From positions 85,570,569 through 85,634,568 of the forward strand of contig NC_067195.1 in NCBI RefSeq assembly GCF_000699445.3: 64,000 nt of DNA, read 5' to 3'. The position numbers and the translations under genes are program-made. This stretch comes from Schistosoma haematobium (Eukaryota; Platyhelminthes; Trematoda; Strigeidida; Schistosomatidae). Positions 11,893-21,171 of the stretch are shown one piece after another (within the stretch, counting starts at the first letter, position 1; the number at the start of each line of letters is the position of its first letter). The notes under the pieces are model-generated. The model had not been told where the DNA came from, ran no database searches, and was given only the letters and a program-made list of their open reading frames with translations.

Positions 11893-12002
11893 TATTCCAG
11901 AAAGAAAGTGCACAAATAGAGCTGAAAAATCGAGAGAAAACAAAGAGAGAAGTTAGGGTTTTCGCAAGAAATTATCGGACAATTTACCATTTTTATAGTG
12001 AT

Positions 12003-12507
12003 TATTGATTTGTTTAAACGGAAGAATATTAGTGCAAGGGGGAACCAAATATATATGCACCACACTTTATCATCCGATTGCTGTGAGGGTTAGGATACTG
12101 CCCAGGTGCCCAAATCGAAGCAGGTGGTTTTCTTAGGCTACTCCTTGAGCCTTTCACCTAGAGGTTCAATCCGCAAGGCACTAGAACGACGTTAGGAGAT
12201 GCAGTCTTATGGTAGCCGATCACCAACAATAGGTTCAAACACCATTTGTTCCCTCAGGATCCTGGGGCCTATGTGCACTACTGGTTTGGAATCAAGGTTT
12301 TCCATCTCCTCTTGGTGGATCCTCCATGTCCACTAACCTGGTTAAAGCACTTGAGATCCGCTTTTCGACCTTTTAATTTCGTAAACAACACTCTCACCGC
12401 GAGAAAGTGAGTAGAATTTCCCTGGCAGTGGCTGTATACACGTGGTCATGTGAGAGCATTTAGAGAGGAGAAGACTACCCAGCATCGGCCGTACCAGGGC
12501 ACTTGGG
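12003..12507 (-). repeat. Family A short element with 3' tail
   Basis: The reverse complement runs from the 5' module (tgccctggtacggccgatgc) through to the junction and the 3' tail (agtgtggtgcatatatatt). It ends in a degenerate AAATC-rich tail at 12003. It has the same 5'-module to 3'-tail junction as the copies at 47.6, 53.4 and 54.4 kb, so it is a non-autonomous derivative and not a randomly truncated LINE. It lies just upstream of the DHHC exon. Confidence 0.8.
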
Positions 12508-12945
12508 AATTATATTCTAACCATGGAATTTTATTGTCAAAGTTCAACGGTCATAAAAGTTCGAGTTTACCCGTTTTTTATAAACGAATAAATACTAAGA
12601 CTTATAGTTGCCAGTACCGATTGCTTTACGTTGTCACTAACAGACCACGAATTGGAATACATGTAGATGACCAGAGTTCATTCGAGTGGGTAGGGAATGG
12701 TGCAACCCCCAAGCTAACATAGAATTTATACCTCACGGTTAGTAACCTAATACAGATTACTCTTTTGTAATACCCAAGACCTACGGCTATATTGATGTCT
12801 GTATAGAACAAACATGACCATACTAAGGAAATATATTATGGAAAAGTAGAGAAACGTATATTAGAGACACGGTTGCATAAGCTAGTCTATGGTGTGTACC
12901 TAAGTCGTTTGCGCTAGTTACCCTTGACCTTGACAACATTCGACA
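12508..12945. other. No feature recognised
   Basis: Spacer between the family A copy and the 3' tail of the CR1-like element. Only short overlapping frames are seen. Confidence 0.45.
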
Positions 12946-13025
12946 CTCCAGTTTTCAGTTTCAGTTTCAGTTTGGGAAGGACAGGAGGCTCAATGGCCTA
13001 TGTTAGTCCTGGCAATGGTGGTCTC

Positions 13026-14511
13026 TCAGTTGATCCAACTTTCTTTTGAAAGAGTCGACGGATGGAGCCTCAACCACGTGCTGAGGTAGTGAATTCCACT
13101 CGTTGATGATTCGATGGGAAAGTCGATAGTCAGCTGACAAGTAATTTGTTCTCGGCTTGTGAACTTTTTGGAGTGTCCTCGTAAATTCTCTGTTTTGGAA
13201 GACAAGAAAAATGAGGGCATATCAGGTGCAAATTTGGCACTAAGCAATTTGAAAACTGTAATCAAGTCGCCTCTAGTTCTGCGATATGACAACGGGAAAA
13301 GGTTCAGCTTGGCCAGTCGAGATTCATACGGAAGCTTCGCTATTCCGGGAACCAGCTTAGTGGCCGTTCTCTGAACCTTTTCCAGAAGCTCACTGTCTTT
13401 TTTAAGCAGGGGCTAGCCGCTTGTATGCAGTACTCAAGTTTAGGACGTACGAACACTGTATATAAGGTCAAAAACGTCTTAGCGTCGACATGACTAAAAG
13501 CCCTACGTATTGACCACAACGTTCTAAAACTTTTGGCGGCTATTGCACGGCAGTGTGCAGTAGTCTTTAAGTCTTGACTAACGATAACTCCTAAGTCATT
13601 ATATGTCTGGACGACAGGTAGCTCAGTGTTATTCATCGTGTATGCATCTGTACCTTGATGACCGATATGCATCACAACACACTTGGAAGTATTTATCGGC
13701 AACTGCCAGGCTTCAGACCATTCAGATAATCTCTTCAGGTCATTTTGAAGTTCTAAGCTATCACTCTTACATCGTATCGTTTTCCATATCTTGACATCGT
13801 CAGCATATAGCAAGACCGATGATGATAGGAGACAAGGAAGGTCATTTACATACAAGAGGAATAGCACTGGCCCCAAAACTGTACCCTGGGGCACTCCACT
13901 AAGCACAGTTTCCCAGCTAGATAACTTTGAGTTCACCCTTACTCTTTGTTGCCGCCCAACTAAGAAGTCTTTTATCCACATCAATAAATTGCCTTCAATC
14001 CCGACTTTTCTTAACTTATATAACAGCCGGTTGTGCGGAACTTTATCAAAAGCTTTACTGAAATCAATGAAGGCGACGTCTACAGGTAGCTTTTGGTCCT
14101 TAAGAGCGCACCAGCTTTCACGAACCACTAATAAGTTAGTGAGACAAGAATAACCTATTCTGAAACCGTGCTGCTTCTCCGAGAGGATCCGGTTTTTATC
14201 GAGATACTTAAACAGCTCCTTCCGAATAATCTTTTCTAAGATTTTAACAACCACACTAGTTAGGCTAACGGGGCGGTAGTTCTCAGGTTTGTGTTTCGTG
14301 CCTGTTTTGAAGACAGGACTTACTATGGCGTTTTCCAATCTTTCGGTAAGCGACCCTGCGTAACGGATAGGTTAAAGCATGTACTTAAAGGGCTTGCAAC
14401 GAAGTTAGATAATTCTTTCAGTAGCCTAGGATGTAATTCATCGGGCCCCGTGGATTTACCTATGTCAAGCTTATTTAGCAGACCAAAGACATCGAGTTCT
14501 TTAATGGTCAC
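13026..14511 (-). pseudogene. Reverse transcriptase region of CR1-like element 1
   Basis: The main frame (14338 to 13340, 332 codons) contains ENYRPVSLTSVVVKILEKII, QHGFRIGYSCLTNLL, motif A VAFIDFSKAFDKVPH, GVPQGTVLGPVLFLLYVND and the catalytic YADD. This is a complete palm with intact aspartates. The upstream thumb-proximal part (KSTGPDELHPRLLKELSN, 14511-14323) and the C-terminal part (LRGHSKKF region, 13292-13026) lie in other frames, so at least two frameshifts separate them. The product would copy the element's RNA at the nicked target; this copy cannot make one continuous protein. Confidence 0.85.
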
Positions 14512-15775
14512 GCTATCCAGTGTATGTATGGGGGATCTGTATACGCTGACGAGAAGGGCGCTTCTATGGTATACACGTTGCTAAAGTAGTTTGAGAACGC
14601 TTGAGCCTTACCAAAGTCGTCCTCCACTGATGATGAAGCAGTACTGTCTCCCCATAGAGCAGGAATATTTCCTTTTCTCCTTGTCCTTTGGTTTATATAG
14701 GAATACAAGCGTTTAGGACATTCTACGGATTCCTTAACAAGTTTTTCTTCGTACAATTTTCTAGACTTACGGAGGGTCGAGGCACAAGTGTTCCGAGCCT
14801 TTCGATACTGAGATTTTGACTCATCAGTCCCCAGTAACCTAAATCTATCCCACATTTTCCTTTTCTTACGGAGAAGGATACAGACCTCCCTACTGAACCA
14901 CGGTGGCGAGTTTTCGGCCCCTTTGGTATAGTCCAAGGGATGTGAGGTGTGGTAACTCTTAAGTATGAATTTCGAAATGCATCCCAGGCCGTTTCAATGG
15001 AGGACTCTGGGTCTATTGTCCAGTCTATTAACGATGCTGAGTGCATGATGTCTGGTATGTTTGCTTTCCAGACGTTGGGTCTGGACTGGACTGACGCGTC
15101 CTCATGACTGGCAGTTATATGGAAGTCGAAAGTTAAAACTGCGTGGTCACTTTTACCTAAGGGTGGCATATGATGGAGGTTCACAACATCATCCTCATAG
15201 TGACTCAGTATAAGATCTAATAAGGATGATTCAGTGTCCGGATCGTACCTTGTCGCTTCTTTCACATGTTGCACTAGAGCACATGTGATAACCGCATCAA
15301 CTAGTTCCTGCTCGAAAGAATTCTCCGACGATTTAGTTCGCAGATTTTCCCAGTCTACCGTAAGTGCATTAAAGTCCCCTAGGATTAGACATCGACCACT
15401 TTGGGACCAAGTATTGAGACTGCTTAACAGGATCTCATTTGCCTCACAGCTTGGACTGCGATAGACCAAACCAATCAGCAGCTCTTGTCCCTTGCATTTT
15501 AAGCGAAGACTAACTAATTCACACGTCCCACTCTCATGGGATACACTATCGATAATGGCAAATGGGATAGCATTCCTAATGAATAGAGCTACTCCCCCTC
15601 CTTTGCGTTTTTGTGTTCTGTCGGCCCTTACTAACGTAAAGCCCTCGAAATCAAGTTCTATACTATCTATAGCCTGTGTCAGCCAGGTTTCTGTTACTGC
15701 AATTATATCTGGCTTTGTAGATTCAATCTGTACACCTAGTTCCGATCGCTTATTAAGTAAGCTTCGTGCATTGGT
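14508..15775 (-). pseudogene. AP-endonuclease domain and linker of CR1-like element 1
   Basis: Read on the minus strand, the region upstream of 15469 gives YTNARSLLNKRSELG, AVTETWL and RKGGGVALFIRN. The 248-codon frame from 15469 then shows VYRSPSCEANE, LGDFNALTVDW, SSLLDLILSHYEDDVVNL and SDHAVLTF, the ordered blocks of a LINE AP endonuclease. Near 14940 the frame breaks: PKGPKTRHRG continues out of frame while the true continuation NSPPWFSREVCILLRKKRK lies in the adjacent frame (14936-14508). The lesion is a small indel. Confidence 0.8.
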
Positions 15776-15889
15776 GTAACAGATCCGAAGCCTCTTTAAG
15801 TGCCTTCGTGCTTCACCCAGAGTGGCTTCGGCATCATTCTCTGTCGAAGACTTACAACCCGAAAATTTACAATTTTCAGGTCCTTTCGC

Positions 15890-16916
15890 CAGCGTCTAAC
15901 CTATGTTGTAGTTCTTTCTCGGCTTCCCGTCTTTTAACACGGTCTGCCAACGGTAGGTCCTTTCGGATAAAGACTCCTGAACCCTTTAATTTGTGTCCAT
16001 TTTGTAAAATTAGGTCACGTTCGTTCGAAGAGCCGAATACTACTTTAAGTAGTCTGGAATGATTTGGTTTCGAGTCCGTTAGACTCCTAGTCTGTACACC
16101 TTTAGCAAGGTGACCCCGGTCATATTTTGAGGCATGAGTTGATTAAGCAGCTGCCTAATCAGTACAATGTCATGCTCAAAACGAGCTTTAGGTTCAGAGC
16201 TATCGCTCTCCTTGATTCTATGAAAAATAGCTGATCTGTCGCTATAATCAGCTTTCGATTTTTCAACCACTCTTACGGGGGCAGGTTTCTCTTTTATATC
16301 CCTACTTTTCTTTCTTACAACCTTTACCCATTCGTCAACGGTGCTGGTAGAAGCAATAATAGTTGCGTCAAACCTAGTGTTGGGTTTTGGGGGTTGTCGA
16401 CGTCCTGAGAGGTCGTGTTATGTTTACCGTTCAAAACCGATCGAGCCTTGCGATTGCGGCTTCTAGGTGTTTCCTGTTGGATCCCATCTGGAAGACGGGG
16501 AACAGAAGACCCTACTGTTCTTGAGCTTTTGTTTAAGGCAGGCCTCTTTGGAGACTGCTTTTCCTTCTTTGACGGGCGTGAGTCATCTGTCACCGGACTA
16601 ACCTTAGTTTCCTTCACGTTGATTTGCGTGTCGGCAGATCGAGTGCTGTTTGACGCGTTCCGACTATGCTTGCTAAAACACTTCTTTGCAGCATCAACCA
16701 GTGAGATGGCCTCGGTTAGCAAGCTGTTTGCATCCGAGCAGCACTGTTGACAAAGCCACACACAACCCTTCTTACTGAACCGTTTGAAAGCAGCAGGCGT
16801 TAAGTTCGTGCAAACTTCGTGGTACCAGCCTTTGCACTCGTCGCACTGCATGCCGCTTTCAACAGGATAACGACAACCCGGACGTTGACAACTGCTTTTT
16901 TACACTGTCCGGTCAT
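15890..16916 (-). pseudogene. ORF1 of CR1-like element 1: PHD-type zinc finger protein
   Basis: ORF1 probably starts at the ATG complementary to 16914-16916. It reads cysteines and a histidine in PHD order: SCQRPGC, then MQCDECKGWYHEVC and WLCQQCC. A one-base change in an A run near 16896-16901 separates the start from the finger. A Ser/Lys-rich low-complexity middle follows (16324-16700). The C-terminal segment (HDIVLIRQLLNQLMPQN at 16079-16270, then SRLLKVVFGSSNERDLILQN) resembles the small RNA-binding fold used by LINE ORF1 proteins. PHD-bearing ORF1 proteins are known in CR1-type elements; a chromatin or RNA role is inference. Confidence 0.75.
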
Positions 16917-17314
16917 TTAGGAGGTTCTTTTTTAAACTGTGATGACACTCAGAAACAAAAAAATTTATCAGTGACCAAAAGTGAAGAGCTGTAGATTGCT
17001 AGGACCAAAAGTACTAACAGATACAGTTGAAAAGAGGTACTCAAGAGTACCAACGACAGAACAGTAAAAACGATACTTTAGTCGAATACTTTAACTGAAA
17101 TAAATTCAATTACAGTGAAAACAGTAGTCTTGATACGTAATAAACGACCAAAACAAACAAATTTACTCAGCGAGGAAAAATACCACTGTCCTTTTTAAAT
17201 AGCGCGCTTAGTGAATTGTCGTATAATGTAGAAAATATTTAGCTTCACAGTTGACTTGGCTATGGCTAAGTGGGATTTTACCGGCCCTACACACTTATTA
17301 TACTTTATAACTTA

Positions 17315-17319
17315 GAGCC
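17315..17319. repeat. Target-site duplication GAGCC, left
   Basis: GAGCC immediately precedes the 5' LTR and recurs at 19080-19084 immediately after the 3' LTR. Confidence 0.85.
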
Positions 17320-17482
17320 TGTGGTGTTTGAATGAATTAATGATACCTTTGTACTTGTTGAATGCTCGATTTCGAATTCCTACAATACATCCGCTTGTGC
17401 TTGTGTCTTACTTCTTAATTCGATTGCGTTAATTCTGGGATTCCTAGTTCATACTACAATTCAAAGAATTCAAAATATTATA
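17320..17482 (+). repeat. 5' LTR (163 bp)
   Basis: Paired with 18914-19079. The terminal TG is present; the 3' end reads TA where CA would be canonical, and this holds in both LTRs. Confidence 0.88.
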
Positions 17483-17483
17483 T

Positions 17484-17497
17484 TGGCGTCGCGATGG
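17484..17497 (+). promoter_or_regulatory. Primer-binding site overlapping the gag start codon
   Basis: tggcgtcgcgatgg begins one base after the LTR with the TGG expected to pair with a tRNA CCA end. The gag ATG at 17494 lies inside this site, so there is essentially no untranslated leader between the PBS and gag. Confidence 0.65.
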
Positions 17498-18671
17498 AGC
17501 CTGTAATGGAAAAGTTAGATATTCATTCAACTTCGGAAGCTTTTGAAGATTACTTTGAAAGGTTCGAAATCTGGGCTATGACCAAGGAAGATGATGAGGA
17601 TGTTAATATTGTGGCACACTTCCTCACATTCATTGGGAGAGAAGCATACAGCCTATTAAGAATTCTGACTATGCCGGAAAAGCCTATCTCGCTTCCTTAT
17701 ACAACTCTCAAGGAACTGCTGCTAGACTATGTTAATTATACAAATTTCGAATGCGGTAAAGGAGGAAGATCTCATAAAATGATTCATGAGGATATAAAAA
17801 ACACCACTACATTACTACGTCATCCTGACCCAGTGCATACTCAAGGTTATGCAAACAATTCATCGAGTTTGGATGCAGTTCACGAGGATGGAGACAAGTT
17901 TGGTCAGTGTTTGTCCTGTTGTAAGTTCCACTCTTCTAATTCATGTCAATTTCGTAACTCTAAGTGCTTCAAATGTCGTGATATTGGACAAGTTCAGACA
18001 GTTTGTAATGCTAACGTTCATCTTACTGCAACTAATATTAAGTCTTGTAATTCTGATTCTACTGAGTCAGTATTCATGATGATCATTTATCTTTATCAAC
18101 GATTTCAAAAGACAGTGCAGAGTCATATGGCAGTTCAGAGTTAAATGAAATCCAGAATTCTTGTGAGACAACAGTTCCTAATCAACCGATTTATCAGAAT
18201 TCTCATGCTATTGTACCAGGTATGACTTTTCCTAATGATTCACATATTTCTAATGAAATTACTTGCAATTCTGAGGAAAATATGTTAAATGAACCTAATC
18301 ATGATCGGAAACCCGATGTGGTTTGGATAGATGCTGATTTTTCTAACGATCCTACGCTCTGCAATTACAGTCCTAATGAATTTCATGGGAATACTTCAGA
18401 AAAATCAAATCCTGATGTCATATCATATATTACCTCTCCTCATAATGCATTTGATCCTTGTGAAAAGCCTGCTCAATGCGAAGCACGAGTACTAAGTGAC
18501 CTCGAGTTTGATTACATTTCGGATGATTTCATATCAACTGCTGTTTACCCTTATCACAAAAACAGTTCTAATGTTTACTCTAAACAATGTGAGAAATATG
18601 TCTTAAATGAAGCCACATTATTCATAACTTGGGGATATAAAGATCCAAGATTATTTCGTGGGGGAGGATAG
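17494..18671 (+). pseudogene. Gag-like protein with a CCHC-type zinc knuckle, one frameshift
   Basis: The frame from the ATG at 17494 runs 216 codons. Its N-terminal half (FEDYFERFEIWAMTKED, then FLTFIGREAYSLLR) resembles the helical capsid region of Ty3/Gypsy Gag, which binds and packages element RNA. The zinc knuckle is CFKCRDIGQVQTVC (about residues 163-176); the spacing fits CX2CX4HX4C, but histidine is replaced by glutamine. Around 18080 a one-base shift moves the reading into the frame that continues through DDHLSLSTISKD to FRGGG and a stop at 18671. The acidic, Ser/Asn-rich C-terminal part has no known domain. Both lesions suggest this copy is inactive. Confidence 0.75.
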
Positions 18672-18904
18672 GGTTGAAAAATCTATGGTTCGAATTCTAG
18701 ATATTAATGATTTCATTACAAAACCGACATGCTGGTTGTATACAATTCCAGGTGAGTCTGTTCCGATTTCGTTTGTTAATTCCAATACTAATGAGCACTT
18801 TCTAGATACTACAAAGTTTTTATCTTATACAATGTCGGACAGACTCAGGATGAACTTAACAAGAAGACGTACAACCGATTACAAACACATACTTCTATTT
18901 AAGC

Positions 18905-18913
18905 TGTGGCGGA
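18905..18913 (+). promoter_or_regulatory. Candidate polypurine tract
   Basis: gtggcgga directly precedes the 3' LTR. A longer purine run, gtgggggaggat, lies at 18658-18669, about 245 bp upstream, and looks like a better polypurine tract. The sequence between may be an insertion or extra 3' internal sequence. Confidence 0.4.
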
Positions 18914-19079
18914 TGTGGTGCTTGAATGAACTAATGATACCTTTGTACTTGTTGAATGCTCGATTTCGAATTCCAAATACAATACATTCGCTTGTGCTTG
19001 TGTCTTACTTCTTAATTCGATTGCGTTAATTCTGGGATTCCTAGTTCATAATACAATTCAAATTATTCAAAATATTATA
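18914..19079 (+). repeat. 3' LTR (166 bp)
   Basis: Matches 17320-17482 over its length. It is followed at once by the GAGCC duplication at 19080-19084. Confidence 0.88.
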
Positions 19080-19084
19080 GAGCC

Positions 19085-20560
19085 CCTCACTAAAATTTTC
19101 ATACATATATACTTTATTGTAATGACCTATTAGCAGTTGAATTACTGACTGTTTGAACAAAGAAGCTTCATTCATCTAAAAAGATAAAACCAGTAATGGA
19201 CTTATCAAAGTAAACAATTGTTGTAACAAAACAGAATGGCAACAATTGTCGGATGAAAATAAACTAAAGATTTTGCATATACTGACCTAGAACTGTGTAT
19301 CCAATAAATTATACTGGCCAAACTATAAAAATGTGTGAACACCTAAGGAGTACGTAAAAACCGTAATAAAAATACATTTTCCTGTTTATTAACCAATACT
19401 TGACTGATATATATGCAGTAACTGTTTAGCTTGAGTCTAAGCTGATAAATGTTCGCCTTTTACACAAAATTACCAGCCTTCCACACTGATTTACCTACGA
19501 TATACCTACTAATTATTTCATAGCTATAATCGGCAAGAACAACTACCTGAAGAAATTTATAGCTAAATATTTGTTTATTACAAGTTATTTCTGTTACCAA
19601 AGGTCAGGAGTAAACAAAGAAAGGAAACATGTGCACAGTACTCGATGTTTAGTTAGTAAACAGATATCTTTGCTGCGCTACAGGTACAGAAAGTTCCCCA
19701 AAACGGTTGTAGGACGTTAACATTTTTATGACTATTCGTAAACATCCATTTTCAACCATTTTACGGATATATTTGAGGCTTTGTTGGCAAGAAACATTTG
19801 ATTTTTATCGTAGTGAAGAATAGTTTATGAAGAAAAAGCAGCCCAAAAACTATTCGACATTTGAGGTTAATCTCGAACGTCCCAATAAATTTAACTAGCC
19901 GAACGCGAATGGTAAAATCGACGACATATACCCTCATGTTAATCGACACTACCATCGATTACTAAAAGCAGGTAAAACTACCGGAAGAGTAACAACTGTC
20001 TTAAAAAGCCGGTGACTGGGTCCACTTTGAACACCATTAAACGAACATTTAACAACGAAAGCTACCAAAAGGGAAACTAGACGTAAACACGGGGAAAGTA
20101 AAGGGAAACGCGCTATAAAGTGCGACACTTTCCCTTACTGTCACTGGATTGTCTACATCTCCCTGGACGTATGTCGCCAAATCACTCAATCCAACTACCA
20201 TAATTAAGTACTTAATTATTAGCCACGTTGCTTTTTATCGCGAGGTTTATCACTCAAAGCAAAAGGACACAGAAACTCAAACGACCCAATATAATGTTAA
20301 AGCTATTATGTTGCAAATTACTAGTACTCCCAAGAGATAAAATTTCATTGAACATTAGGTTTTGATATAAAAATCAACTCACTTCAGAGAATTGCTACGA
20401 ACTTGAATAGAATTCCGTAAACACTCCACACGATTGAAATCATTATAACTATTTACATTATAATACTATGTGTGTAAATATGTACATAGTTCTTTGACTC
20501 ACCGCCGACACTATAATTTATGGGCGAACTAATCAGAAGCGTTTTAGGAATTTCAAGGTC
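19085..20560. other. AT-rich region, no feature recognised
   Basis: About 1.5 kb with only short chance frames on both strands. No repeat shared with other parts of the window was noticed. Confidence 0.5.
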
Positions 20561-20985
20561 ATGGCGCTAAGTTCAATAAGTGAAGCTCACATAGGATTGT
20601 TTTACAGCAGATTTCAGAGAAGAGGTGATTGTTGAGCGACTACAACAGATAGGACTATTAAGAAGTTCCTGTATCTGTGGTTGCGGCAATCAAATGACTA
20701 CAGTACGACGTGTAGACTACCGTGACGAGATTGTGTTTCGTTGTTCTATATGTTGGAGAAAAAGAATGCTCGGACTGGCAATTTCTTCACTCGATCACGA
20801 CTCAGACTAAGGCAAATCATGATAATTGTTGCAAACTGGATTATAAAGTCACCAGTAACATTGGCTGCGTTTTTGCAGATGTTACAGTACGTGCAGCCTG
20901 GCAGTACTATATATACCGATGATTGGAAAGCGTATAGATGTCTCCATAGACTTGGGTTTGTGCACCTTAGCCCTAAATACTAACC
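20561..20985 (+). pseudogene. Merlin-type (IS1016/ISXO2-like) transposase remnant
   Basis: Merlin elements are cut-and-paste DNA transposons whose DDE transposase resembles bacterial IS1595-group enzymes. The frame begins at the ATG at 20561 (ALSSISEAHIGLFYSRFQR). It shifts to ERLQQIGLLRSSCICGCGNQ with a zinc-ribbon pattern CxCGC and FRCSICWRK, and shifts again to the helical RSRLRLRQIMIIVANWII and KSPVTLAAF. It ends with QPGSTIYTDDWKAYRCLHRLGFVH, which carries the second catalytic-type Asp (TDDW). The segment with the first catalytic Asp is deleted, and at least two frameshifts are present. No terminal inverted repeats were found. The family call rests on motif order. Confidence 0.75.
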
Positions 20986-21171
20986 CTATGCATTATGATT
21001 TCAGGATATCTGAACCTTTATCTAACCTTAACCAGTTTTTAATTCATGTAAAGAAGAATATCCGCTGTAATTCATTGGTTTTTAATATATTTTCACTTTA
21101 TGCAAACTCTTCTCTGATTGCCTAGTAGTCTCAGTCTTCAGTAATAAGGATAGGAGGTCTGTCGATCTATA

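Larger units (their letters stand above)
12946..17207 (-). mobile_element. CR1-like non-LTR retrotransposon, near full length (element 1)
   Basis: About 4.26 kb. On the minus strand the 5' end lies at gcgcgc (17202-17207), the point where similarity with the second CR1-like element (5' end at 25362) stops. ORF1 (PHD finger), ORF2 (endonuclease and reverse transcriptase) and a 3' UTR follow. The 3' tail is (CTGAAA)n, seen on the plus strand as cagtttcagtttcagtttggg at 12952-12977. No target duplication was found, which is usual for CR1-type insertions. Several frameshifts make it inactive, although RT core and endonuclease blocks are well preserved. Confidence 0.85.
17320..19079 (+). mobile_element. 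Gag-only LTR retrotransposon, complete insertion
   Basis: Total length is about 1.76 kb. LTRs of 163 bp (17320-17482) and 166 bp (18914-19079) both begin TGTGGTG and end AAATATTATA. They differ by about seven substitutions and one 3-bp indel by eye. A primer-binding-type TGGCGTCGCG starts one base after the 5' LTR. The internal region of 1.43 kb has gag-like coding sequence only, with no protease, RT, RNase H or integrase. The 5-bp TSD shows it integrated as a unit, so it was mobilised in trans. Ty3/Gypsy affinity is inferred from the PBS and zinc knuckle. Confidence 0.88.

Noticed and set aside
12946..12977. Tandem cagttt repeats as a telomere-like or CRISPR-like array
   Set aside because: Three or four (CTGAAA) units directly at the 3' end of a LINE are its tail.
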